Assembly (NCBI GenBank): GCA_019114645.1
Contig: DXFC01000169.1
Location: forward strand, 1-6,212
Reading direction: 5' to 3'
Origin: Candidatus Halomonas stercoripullorum
Lineage (GTDB): Bacteria; Pseudomonadota; Gammaproteobacteria; Pseudomonadales; Halomonadaceae
DNA length: 6,212 nucleotides
This document shows, in pieces, positions 1 to 5,791 of this stretch. Both the position numbers and the translations under genes were made by a program. The first letter of the stretch is position 1. Each line of letters begins with the position of its first letter. The notes under the pieces were generated by a model. The model ran no database searches. It saw only the letters and a list, made by a program, of their open reading frames with translations, and had not been told where the DNA came from.

Positions 1-836
1 TCCAGAGCGATGACACTCTCCACACAAGCGTTGACGCCGGCAGCGGATTCGGCTTCGTCGGCTGCATAAACCCGGGGGTCGGCGGCCAGGAAGTGGATCT
101 CGAAACCGTGCCCCGGGATACGTCGCGCCACCCCGGTGACCACCCGCGCTTGGGTACGCGCCACCAGCTTGGGCAGCAGGGTGGCGGTGTAAGCCTGGCG
201 ACCGAAGAAAGGTGCGAACACGCCGCTGCCCCAACTGGGTACCTGATCGGGCAGAATGCCCACTGCCTCGCTACGTTTGAGCGCTTTGAGCAGCGCGGCA
301 ATACCGCGTGGAGTGGTCGGAACCAGGCTGGCACCCATGCGTTCGCGACCCTGCCGAATCACCGGGTCAAGGCCGGCAATTTTGGGGGGCTCGTACATGG
401 CGGTGAAGGGGAAGTGGCTTGATAGCCAGAAGTTGAGCACTTCCCAATTGCCGAAGTGCGGCGCGAGCACGATCACGCCACGTTCATCGGTACGCGCCTC
501 ATCGAGCAATTCGCGCCCATGTACGGCGAGGATGGACTGCTCGACCCGCTGTGGCTCAGCCATCCAGGCAAAACCCAGCTCAAGCATTGTCGCGGTGGAG
601 TGGATCATGCTCTTGCGGGCCAGGTGGCGATGCGCCTGCGGGTCAAGTTCGGGATAGACCTCGGCCAGATTGATGTCAGTGACCTTGCGCTCGCGGCTGC
701 TGAAGCGGTACACCAGCGGGCCGCTGATCCGTGCCATACGCCATAGGGTGGCAAGATGGCGGGCAGACAGAAAGCGCCATAGCCCGGCAATGGCATGTCC
801 TTGCCATGTCGCCAAACGAGATGTCCGTGTTTCCAT
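1..836 (-). CDS. Lipid A biosynthesis lauroyl-type acyltransferase (LpxL/HtrB family), C-terminus cut by window edge
   Basis: This is an inner-membrane acyltransferase of the LPLAT family that would move an acyl chain from acyl-ACP onto a lipid A precursor late in lipid A synthesis. 278 codons are visible and the frame is still open at the left edge; the family is usually about 290-310 residues, so only the end is missing. The acyltransferase box APHFGNWE lies at residues 125-132, with the catalytic HX4E pair H127 and E132. A second conserved block, LPDQ (195-198) followed by FAPFFGRQA (207-215), is typical of LpxL/LpxM proteins. A hydrophobic stretch near residues 15-35 is probably the membrane anchor. 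The ATG at 836 lies 4 bases after the stop of the DUF4870-like gene and has no clear Shine-Dalgarno, which suggests translational coupling. The family is secure; whether it acts as LpxL, LpxM or a relative cannot be decided from sequence, so no symbol is given. Confidence 0.92.
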   Translation of the reverse strand, partial: METRTSRLATWQGHAIAGLWRFLSARHLATLWRMARISGPLVYRFSSRERKVTDINLAEVYPELDPQAHRHLARKSMIHSTATMLELGFAWMAEPQRVEQSILAVHGRELLDEARTDERGVIVLAPHFGNWEVLNFWLSSHFPFTAMYEPPKIAGLDPVIRQGRERMGASLVPTTPRGIAALLKALKRSEAVGILPDQVPSWGSGVFAPFFGRQAYTATLLPKLVARTQARVVTGVARRIPGHGFEIHFLAADPRVYAADEAESAAGVNACVESVIAL

Positions 837-840
837 GAGC

Positions 841-1215
841 TTAAACCAGCCAGGTACCTACGTTGTCGGGCTCGCGGTACTCCTGCAACCGCCGGATACC
901 TTTGACGCAACGCACCACCAGCCACACTACCGCCAGCAGCCAGGTCACGTAGCCAATCAGCAGCAGCATCAGCACCCCTGAGATGGCGAAGTAGAGCAGG
1001 GCGATCCAGAAAGTGCGGATCTGATAGCGGTAGTGTTCGTCATACCAATGGGGACCACGGCCACGATAGACATAGGCGATGATCGCGCCGACAAGCATCG
1101 TCAAACCGCCGCTGACGATACCGGCGAGGAAAAGGGCATAAACGACAATGGGCAGGGTGGTGTCAGGCTTGCCACCTGGCTCGATGACCCCATGGTAGTC
1201 GGGACGTTCGGTCAT
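841..1215 (-). CDS. Small DUF4870/Tic20-like integral membrane protein
   Basis: This 124-residue membrane protein has no known function. A polar N-terminus (1-20) is followed by a long hydrophobic stretch at about 22-50, a conserved amphipathic linker HYRYQIRTFW (61-70), and a hydrophobic block at about 71-103 that could form one or two helices. The C-terminus is charged (RCVKGIRRLQEYREP). The HYRYQIRTFWIALLY signature and the length fit the DUF4870/COG3671 group of uncharacterised proteins distantly related to Tic20. The start has a GGAAG Shine-Dalgarno (1220-1224 on the minus strand) 4 bases upstream. The stop lies 4 bases before the acyltransferase start, so the two form a transcription unit. 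A link to the envelope or lipid A is inference from this neighbour only. Confidence 0.85.
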   Translation of the reverse strand: MTERPDYHGVIEPGGKPDTTLPIVVYALFLAGIVSGGLTMLVGAIIAYVYRGRGPHWYDEHYRYQIRTFWIALLYFAISGVLMLLLIGYVTWLLAVVWLVVRCVKGIRRLQEYREPDNVGTWLV

Positions 1216-1245
1216 AGTGCTTCCGGTGAGGTAAAGTGGGCTTTA

Positions 1246-1274
1246 ATCATACCGTCCACTGTCGATAATGTCAG
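1246..1274 (-). promoter_or_regulatory. Sigma70-type promoter for the DUF4870-like gene and acyltransferase
   Basis: On the minus strand CTGACA (1269-1274, 5 of 6 to TTGACA) and TATGAT (1246-1251, 5 of 6 to TATAAT) are separated by exactly 17 bases. Transcription would start near 1239, giving a leader of about 24 bases that contains the GGAAG site. The -35 box overlaps the TGA stop of the upstream VOC gene (1271-1273). The assignment is by consensus match only. Confidence 0.6.
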
Positions 1275-1675
1275 AGTTCATCACGGGGCTGAGTGTCTTT
1301 GAGGGGACGGCTGATTTCGAGCAAGTTGCCATCAGGGTCGCGCAGGTACAGTGACTCGATAAGACCGGTGGCGCCCTGGCGAGTCACCGGGCCGAGCTCT
1401 ACCTCGATGTCGAGAGCATCCAGGTGGCGGCGTACTTCATCCAGCGGGAGCAGGCTGCGCAGACAAATATCCAGGCTGCCCGGTGTGGGGGTGGCGGCGC
1501 GAGGCTCAATGTCGGTGGCGGTCCAGTGTAGACGCAGGGCGATATCGTCCAGCATCAGATCGACGCGTTCCCGATCGCGGTAGCGAACCTCAAGCCCGAG
1601 CACGCGGGAGTAGAAGTCCACGGCGCGGGAAATGTCGGTCACGGTAATGACCAGATGATCCAGACCTGACAGCAT
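1271..1675 (-). CDS. VOC-family (glyoxalase fold) protein, GLOD5-like
   Basis: This 134-residue protein is a complete two-module vicinal-oxygen-chelate domain (glyoxalase/bleomycin resistance/dioxygenase superfamily). Module one runs from GLDHLVITV, with H7, to LRLHW, with H50. Module two starts at PGSLDICLR (65-73) and ends at RDPDGNLLEIS (112-122), with E120. H7, H50 and E120 sit where VOC metal ligands are expected; the third position, often His, is D69 here. The pattern PGSLDICL, then LGPVTRQGA, then the RDPDGNLLE block matches vertebrate GLOD5 and its bacterial relatives, whose substrate is not established. A cytosolic enzyme is likely, but glyoxalase I activity should not be assumed. 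The ATG at 1675 has an excellent GAGGAGG Shine-Dalgarno (1682-1688) 6 bases upstream. It is divergent from the methyltransferase gene. Confidence 0.88.
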   Translation of the reverse strand: MLSGLDHLVITVTDISRAVDFYSRVLGLEVRYRDRERVDLMLDDIALRLHWTATDIEPRAATPTPGSLDICLRSLLPLDEVRRHLDALDIEVELGPVTRQGATGLIESLYLRDPDGNLLEISRPLKDTQPRDEL

Positions 1676-1696
1676 TACAGGCCTCCTCGTTATATT
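1666..1696 (+). promoter_or_regulatory. Possible weak promoter for the methyltransferase gene
   Basis: CTGACA (1666-1671) and TATATT (1691-1696) each match the sigma70 consensus at 5 of 6 positions, but the 19-base spacing is long. The -35 box lies in the first codons of the divergent VOC gene. The same AT-rich patch reads TATAAC on the minus strand, so it could help open DNA for both directions. Support is only by consensus. Confidence 0.3.
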
Positions 1697-1730
1697 GTGT
1701 TTTACGCAAGCCTTGGCTCGCCGGGCTCAA

Positions 1731-1735
1731 AAGGA
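1731..1735 (+). promoter_or_regulatory. Shine-Dalgarno deciding the methyltransferase start
   Basis: AAGGA lies 7 bases before the ATG at 1743. It favours that ATG over a TTG 48 bases upstream in the same frame, which has no comparable site and would place 16 unconserved residues before the zinc ribbon. Confidence 0.65.
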
Positions 1736-1742
1736 TACGCCG

Positions 1743-2390
1743 ATGATGACCTGCCCGCTATGTGCTTCGCTCGATTCACGTCACTTTCATCGTGATCGGC
1801 GGCGCGACTACTTCCGTTGCGAGAACTGCCGGCTGGTGTTCGTACCGCCTGAGCAGCACCTTTCCCCCGAGCAGGAGAAGGCCGTTTACGACCTGCACCA
1901 GAACCGGCCTGACGATCCGGCCTACCGACGCTTTCTGTCGCGCCTGTTCGAGCCGCTGACGCAGCGTTTGGTGCCCGGTACGCGTGGGCTGGATTTCGGC
2001 GCCGGCCCGGGCCCGACGCTCTCCCTGATGTTCGAGGAGGCGGGACATCCGATGACCATTTATGACCCTTACTATGCGGCGGATTGCAGTGTATTGGCGC
2101 GTCGCAACGAGCCTTCCTACGATTTTATCACCGCCACTGAAGTGGCCGAACACCTTGCCGCCCCGGGGCGCGAGTTTGCCCGCTTGGTAGCACTGCTGCC
2201 GAAGGGTGGTTGGCTGGGGTTGATGACCAAGCGTGTCAATAGCGAGGAGGCATTTGCGCGTTGGCATTATATACTCGACCCCACACACATCTGCTTCTTC
2301 AGTGAGGCCAGCTTTGAGTGGTTGGCGCAACGGCTCGGCATGCATGTTGAGTTCCCGGCTGCAGATGTGGCGTTGTTGCAAAAGCGTTAA
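1743..2390 (+). CDS. Zinc-ribbon class I SAM-dependent methyltransferase
   Basis: This 215-residue cytosolic methyltransferase has an unknown substrate. The N-terminus is a zinc ribbon built from CPLC (4-7) and CENC (26-29). A linker is followed by a Rossmann-fold domain with the SAM-binding glycine loop LDFGAGPGPT (83-92), an acidic residue after strand 2 (YDPYY, D108), and the motif TATEVAEHL (130-138) typical of Methyltransf_23-like enzymes. The later block RWHYILDPTHICFFS (173-187) is also characteristic of this group. The start has two adjacent ATGs (1743 and 1746); the first is used here. Similar zinc-ribbon methyltransferases are recalled in Pseudomonas and related bacteria as uncharacterised proteins. 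Homology to ubiquinone-type methylases would be too broad to name a pathway. The next gene begins 63 bases downstream, so co-transcription with the transporter is possible. Confidence 0.87.
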   Translation: MMTCPLCASLDSRHFHRDRRRDYFRCENCRLVFVPPEQHLSPEQEKAVYDLHQNRPDDPAYRRFLSRLFEPLTQRLVPGTRGLDFGAGPGPTLSLMFEEAGHPMTIYDPYYAADCSVLARRNEPSYDFITATEVAEHLAAPGREFARLVALLPKGGWLGLMTKRVNSEEAFARWHYILDPTHICFFSEASFEWLAQRLGMHVEFPAADVALLQKR

Positions 2391-2391
2391 G

Positions 2392-2436
2392 CGGCTGAGT
2401 GTGAACTGAGCCGATAATATCCTTTTTTGTCTTTTT
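2392..2436 (+). terminator. Imperfect hairpin with T-runs, possible weak terminator
   Basis: Two bases after the methyltransferase stop, CGGCT (2392-2396) can pair with AGCCG (2409-2413). One mismatch and two more pairs extend the stem inward over a six-base loop. The first T-run (2423-2428) starts 9 bases after the stem and a second one (2431-2436) follows. The gap between stem and T-run is too long for a classical intrinsic terminator, so read-through into the transporter is likely. The T-runs might instead be a U-rich leader just before the ribosome-binding site. Confidence 0.3.
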
Positions 2437-2439
2437 TCT

Positions 2440-2444
2440 GGAGA
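2440..2444 (+). promoter_or_regulatory. Shine-Dalgarno deciding the MFS transporter start
   Basis: GGAGA lies 9 bases before the ATG at 2454. An in-frame TTG at 2427 would add nine residues, but it lies inside the first T-run with no site upstream, so the ATG at 2454 is preferred. Confidence 0.6.
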
Positions 2445-2453
2445 AACGCGCTG

Positions 2454-3854
2454 ATGTCGCGGCAACTGCTGGCCATGGCTCTGCCGCCCCTGCTGGGGCT
2501 TTTTATTCTGGGTATTGGCAATGGCTTTCTGGCCACCTTGATTACCTTGAGGCTGGATGCTGCCGGCGAGTCGCCGGTGGTGATTGGCTGGGTGTCGTCT
2601 GCCTACTTCATCGGCCTGGCACTGGGTGCGGTGCTCAATGACCGTTTGCTGCTGAGGATTGGGCATATTCGCGCTTATGGCAGCTTCGCCTCGCTAGTGG
2701 CGGTCACGGTGTTGCTGCAGGCGCTGTTCTTTGAGCCCTGGGCCTGGTTTGTCCTGCGCCTGGTGGGCGGCTGGGCGACCGTGGGGGTTTACCTGGTCAT
2801 CGAGAGCTGGCTCCTTACTTCGGGTGAGCAGAAGGTGCGTGGCCGGCTGCTCGCGCTCTACATGATTTCGCTCTACGCGGCAGGGGTCATTGGCCAATTG
2901 CTGCTAGGCGTGACCCAAGGCATGGGCGAAACGGCCCCCTTTATTGTCGTCGGCATGCTGGCCTCGCTCTCGGTATTGCCCATGGCCATGATTCCCCGGG
3001 TTTCACCACTGATTGAGCATGCCGAGCCGTTGTCGCCGATGCGGTTGGTGACCATGACGCCTACCGGGGTAGTGGGCAGCTTCTGTTCAGGGTTTGCGGT
3101 GGCTGCCGTATACACCCTGTTGCCTCTCTATCTACAGCGTATCGGGCTGTCGGTGGCTCAGGTGGGCCAGATGATGGCAGTGGTTGTGCTTGGGGCCATG
3201 CTCCTGCAGTACCCCATCGGACGCTGGTCCGATCGCCATGACCGCCAGTTCGTGCTGATCATGTTGGGGGTTTTCTGCACGCTGATTTCGGTCGGGATAC
3301 TGCTATTGCCGCTCTCTTTCTGGGTGCTGGCGGCCATGCTGTTTCTGCTGGGCGGTGGCATTTTCGCCTTCTACCCCGTGGCATTGGGTCATGCCGCCGA
3401 CCGGGCACCGGCGGGAGCCCTGGTGCGCATGAGTCAAGGGCTACTTCTGATCAACGCGATCGGTTCGACCCTGAGTCCGCCAGTGATCTCGCCGATCATG
3501 GCGATAGTCGGCGATACGGGGTTGTTTTGGGCTTTCGGTGTCCTGGGTCTGTTCCTGGTGGCCTTTTTCGCCTGGCGGCGTAGCGTACGCCCGGCACCGC
3601 TACCGGTGGCGCCGTTTGCCCCCAGCACGCCGATGTCGCCGGTGGGGGCGGAACTTACGGTTACCGAGGAGCTGGTACAAGGGGCTATCGAGCATGAGCA
3701 TATAGAGGATCTGTCCGACGTGGTGCCAGAGGTCGAAGTGGCGGAGCCTCTGGTCGGCCCACCGCCGCCGGACGAGCCGCATATTGTCTACTATGCCGAC
3801 GAAGATGAAGAGTCGGTTGAGAAGGCGCCGCTTCGGGCCCAGCTGGAGCGCTGA
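2454..3854 (+). CDS. MFS transporter, YcaD-like, with acidic proline-rich C-terminal tail
   Basis: This is a 466-residue inner-membrane carrier of the major facilitator superfamily with 12 predicted helices between about residues 8 and 374. The loop after helix 2 (LNDRLLLRIGHIR, 61-73) and the loop after helix 8 (GRWSDRHDR, 256-264) are the paired MFS motif A sites. ESWLL (117-121), RGRLLALYM (129-137), and LLPLYL (222-227) with QYPIGRWSD (252-260) closely resemble E. coli YcaD, whose substrate is unknown. YcaD is about 380 residues; this protein adds a tail of about 90 residues (375-466) that is rich in Pro at first and then strongly acidic, with runs such as PPPPDEP and ADEDEES. By topology it should be cytoplasmic. 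Substrate and direction cannot be inferred; neighbours suggest no clear answer, though an organic acid for the downstream ligase is conceivable. Confidence 0.9.
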   Translation: MSRQLLAMALPPLLGLFILGIGNGFLATLITLRLDAAGESPVVIGWVSSAYFIGLALGAVLNDRLLLRIGHIRAYGSFASLVAVTVLLQALFFEPWAWFVLRLVGGWATVGVYLVIESWLLTSGEQKVRGRLLALYMISLYAAGVIGQLLLGVTQGMGETAPFIVVGMLASLSVLPMAMIPRVSPLIEHAEPLSPMRLVTMTPTGVVGSFCSGFAVAAVYTLLPLYLQRIGLSVAQVGQMMAVVVLGAMLLQYPIGRWSDRHDRQFVLIMLGVFCTLISVGILLLPLSFWVLAAMLFLLGGGIFAFYPVALGHAADRAPAGALVRMSQGLLLINAIGSTLSPPVISPIMAIVGDTGLFWAFGVLGLFLVAFFAWRRSVRPAPLPVAPFAPSTPMSPVGAELTVTEELVQGAIEHEHIEDLSDVVPEVEVAEPLVGPPPPDEPHIVYYADEDEESVEKAPLRAQLER

Positions 3855-3903
3855 GGCGGGGAGTGGTCCCGAAGGTGCGACCTAGGGATAATGGCCCATG
3901 AAA

Positions 3904-3918
3904 AGTAGTGAAACTACT
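3904..3918 (+). promoter_or_regulatory. Perfect 6-bp inverted repeat upstream of the dehydrogenase, possible operator
   Basis: AGTAGT-GAA-ACTACT is a perfect dyad with a three-base centre in the 95-base gap between the transporter and the dehydrogenase. It ends 8 bases before TATTAT (3927-3932, 5 of 6 to the -10 consensus). A regulator bound here would cover the -35 region, where no good -35 hexamer is seen. It does not match the PsrA or FadR sites as I remember them. It has no T-run directly after it and is not a terminator. Confidence 0.35.
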
Positions 3919-3938
3919 ATCAACGCTATTATTTTTCC

Positions 3939-3942
3939 GAGG
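3939..3942 (+). promoter_or_regulatory. Shine-Dalgarno deciding the dehydrogenase start
   Basis: GAGG lies 7 bases before the ATG at 3950. This rules against the upstream GTG at 3908, because the site would then be inside the coding region and the added residues (MKLLSTLLFFRGIF) are not part of the family. Confidence 0.65.
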
Positions 3943-4096
3943 CATATTCATGTTCCCTTTCACCGCCCCTGTTCGTGATCTTCGTTTTGTACTCGAGGAG
4001 CTGCTTGAGTATCGCTCCCTTGCGCTACCCGGTTTCGAAGAAACCACCCCGGACCTGGTCGAGGCCGTGCTGGAAGAAGCGGCCAAGCTGGCCGGT

Positions 4097-4099
4097 TAA
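4097..4099 (+). other. Premature in-frame TAA stop
   Basis: The preceding codons read K-L-A-G and the following codons read V-W-S-P-L-N in the same frame. The stop is ochre, so selenocysteine (TGA) or pyrrolysine (TAG) recoding does not apply. Confidence 0.95.
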
Positions 4100-5737
4100 G
4101 TGTGGTCGCCGCTTAACGCAAGCGGAGATCAGCAGGGTTGTACCCGGCGTGATGATGGCGGTGTGACCCTGCCCGAAGGGTTCGCCGAGGCATATCAGGC
4201 CTATGTCGAGGGTGGCTGGAACGGAATTGGCGTGTCCCAGGAGTTGGGTGGCCAGGGGCTGCCCGAGGTGGTGGCGAGCAGCGTCCAGGAGATGCTGCAT
4301 GGTGCCAACATGGCGCTGGGGCTGTGCCCGATGTTGACCGCTGGCGCTATCGAGGCGTTAGCTCACCATGGCAGCGCCGAGCTCAAGGAGACTTACCTGC
4401 CAAAGCTGGTCGAAGGCACCTGGACCGGCACCATGAACCTCACCGAGCCCCAGGCTGGTTCCGATCTGTCCAAAGTGCGCACCCGGGCGGTGCCATGTGA
4501 CGATGGCAGCGACCGCTATCGCCTGTTCGGTCAGAAGATCTTCATCACCTGGGGTGAACATGACGCCAGTGACAACATCATTCATCTGGTGTTGGCACGC
4601 AAGCCCGATGCCCCTGAGGGCAACAAGGGCATCTCGCTGTTTCTGGTGCCCAAGTTTCTGGTCAACGCCGATGGCTCGCCGGGCGAGCGAAATGATGTGG
4701 TTTGCGCTTCCATCGAGCACAAGCTGGGCATCCATGGCTCTCCCACTTGCACCCTGAGCTTTGGTGAAGGCGAAGGCGCCATCGGCTACCTGGTAGGCGA
4801 AGAGGGTCGTGGCCTCAACCACATGTTTACCATGATGAACGAGGCGCGACACAAGGTGGGCGTACAGGGCATCGGGGTCGCCGAGCGCGCCTGCCAGCAC
4901 GCCTTCGCCTACGCCCTGGATCGTGTGCAAGGCAAGGCGCGTGGCAGCGAGTCCACCATTAGCGAACATCTAGATGTACGTCGCATGTTGCTCTCCATGC
5001 GTGCCCGTACCGACGCCCTGCGCGCCCTGGCGTTGTACTGTGCGGCCCAGCTGGATGTGGCGCGCCATGCAGAGGATGGCGCTGAGCGAGAGGCGGCCCA
5101 GGCGCGTATCGATGTATTGATTCCCGTGGTCAAGGCGTTCTCCACTGATCAGGCCGTGGACATCGCCTCGTTGGGCGTTCAGGTGCATGGTGGCATGGGT
5201 TTTATCGAAGAGACCGGTGCCGCGCAGTTGCTGCGCGATGTGCGTATCGCGCCGATCTATGAAGGCACCAACGGGATTCAGGCCCTCGACCTGGCCGGTC
5301 GCAAGCTCTCCCGCGACGGTGGAGCGGCACTGGCCGCATTGCTCGACGAAGTCGAGGCGACCGCGCGTGAACTCCAGTCCAACGACACCTTGGTTGCCCA
5401 GGGCGAGAGCCTGGCGGACGGCGCCGCCGACCTGCGTGCCGCCATGGCCACGCTGCTTGAGGCGAGTCGCGACCCGCAAACCGGTGCCGACGCCGTTCAG
5501 GCGTATGCCACACCCTTCCTCAGCCTGACCGGCCATGTCCTGTGTGCCTGGCAGATGGGCCGGGCAGCACTGAAGGCCAGTGCTGCCCTGGCTGGCGGCA
5601 GTGACGATCCTTTCTATCAAGCCAAGCTGCTGGCTGCCGATTACGCCTTGCGCCAATGGCTACCGGTGGGCCGCGCCCAGCGTAGCGTGATCGAGGCGGG
5701 CATGGAGAGCCTGGCGAATTTCAGCGTGACCAGCTGA
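4100..5737 (+). CDS. Residual acyl-CoA dehydrogenase reading frame, possible reinitiation product
   Basis: After the premature TAA the frame is open for 545 codons to TGA at 5735. The first codon after the stop is GTG, which could serve as a start by reinitiation because the terminating ribosome is directly next to it. No convincing Shine-Dalgarno precedes it; the nearest in-frame ATG is at 4292 (residue 115). A product from the GTG would lack the AcylCoA_DH_N segment but keep the flavin and substrate-binding core, the catalytic Glu and the C-terminal domain. Automated annotation may call this as the gene. Whether it folds or is made is not known. Confidence 0.5.
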   Translation: MWSPLNASGDQQGCTRRDDGGVTLPEGFAEAYQAYVEGGWNGIGVSQELGGQGLPEVVASSVQEMLHGANMALGLCPMLTAGAIEALAHHGSAELKETYLPKLVEGTWTGTMNLTEPQAGSDLSKVRTRAVPCDDGSDRYRLFGQKIFITWGEHDASDNIIHLVLARKPDAPEGNKGISLFLVPKFLVNADGSPGERNDVVCASIEHKLGIHGSPTCTLSFGEGEGAIGYLVGEEGRGLNHMFTMMNEARHKVGVQGIGVAERACQHAFAYALDRVQGKARGSESTISEHLDVRRMLLSMRARTDALRALALYCAAQLDVARHAEDGAEREAAQARIDVLIPVVKAFSTDQAVDIASLGVQVHGGMGFIEETGAAQLLRDVRIAPIYEGTNGIQALDLAGRKLSRDGGAALAALLDEVEATARELQSNDTLVAQGESLADGAADLRAAMATLLEASRDPQTGADAVQAYATPFLSLTGHVLCAWQMGRAALKASAALAGGSDDPFYQAKLLAADYALRQWLPVGRAQRSVIEAGMESLANFSVTS

Positions 5738-5791
5738 TCCCCTTCACAGCCCATAACAAAAACGCAATGCAATGCGACTTGGAGTCCACTC

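Larger units (their letters stand above)
3950..5737 (+). pseudogene. Acyl-CoA dehydrogenase (about 595-residue class), interrupted by in-frame TAA at codon 50
   Basis: This gene encodes an FAD-dependent acyl-CoA dehydrogenase, which oxidises acyl-CoA to trans-2-enoyl-CoA and passes electrons to ETF. Counting the stop as one residue, the protein is 595 residues, the normal length of the class with extra N- and C-terminal domains. Residues 1-49 (FTAPVRDLRFVLEEL onward) match the AcylCoA_DH_N segment. The core has LTEPQAGSD (164-172), the first ACAD signature; QVHGGMGF (411-418), part of the second; and IYEGTNGIQ with E438, the expected catalytic base. About 465-590 fits the Acyl-CoA_dh_C domain. 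Codon 50 is TAA (4097-4099) where relatives read Glu in a pattern like EV-x-x-PLN-x-x-GD; here the next residues are VWSPLNASGD. One G-to-T change of GAA would explain it. No frameshift or second stop is seen, so any decay is recent. The class includes DmdC and FadE-like enzymes; chain-length preference is unknown. Confidence 0.85.

Noticed and set aside
1695..1742. TTG start at 1695 for the methyltransferase
   Set aside because: The extra 16 residues are not typical, and AAGGA at 1731-1735 is well placed for the ATG at 1743.
1776..2666. Minus-strand open frame of 296 codons across the methyltransferase and transporter genes
   Set aside because: The product is Gln/Arg-rich with no motif, overlaps two clear genes on the other strand, and spans their intergenic region. 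It is a shadow of GC-rich codon use.
3857..3871. Short stem CGGG/CCCG after the transporter gene as a terminator
   Set aside because: It has only four pairs, a seven-base loop and no T-run, so it does not qualify.
3908..3949. GTG start at 3908 giving the dehydrogenase a hydrophobic leader resembling a signal peptide
   Set aside because: The best ribosome-binding site (3939-3942) lies inside it and points to the ATG at 3950. The family is cytosolic and begins at about that Met.
4097..4099. Recoding of the in-frame stop as a special amino acid
   Set aside because: The codon is TAA, not TGA or TAG, and the family has ordinary Glu there; no selenocysteine or pyrrolysine system would read it.
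4970..5656. Minus-strand open frame of 228 codons inside the dehydrogenase
   Set aside because: It lies wholly opposite a conserved coding region, has no recognisable domain and no ribosome-binding site that stands out. The same applies to the 203-codon frame at 4358-4969.
5762..5776. Tandem GCAAT repeat before the ligase gene
   Set aside because: It has only two copies of five bases and no symmetry or known site; it is most likely chance.
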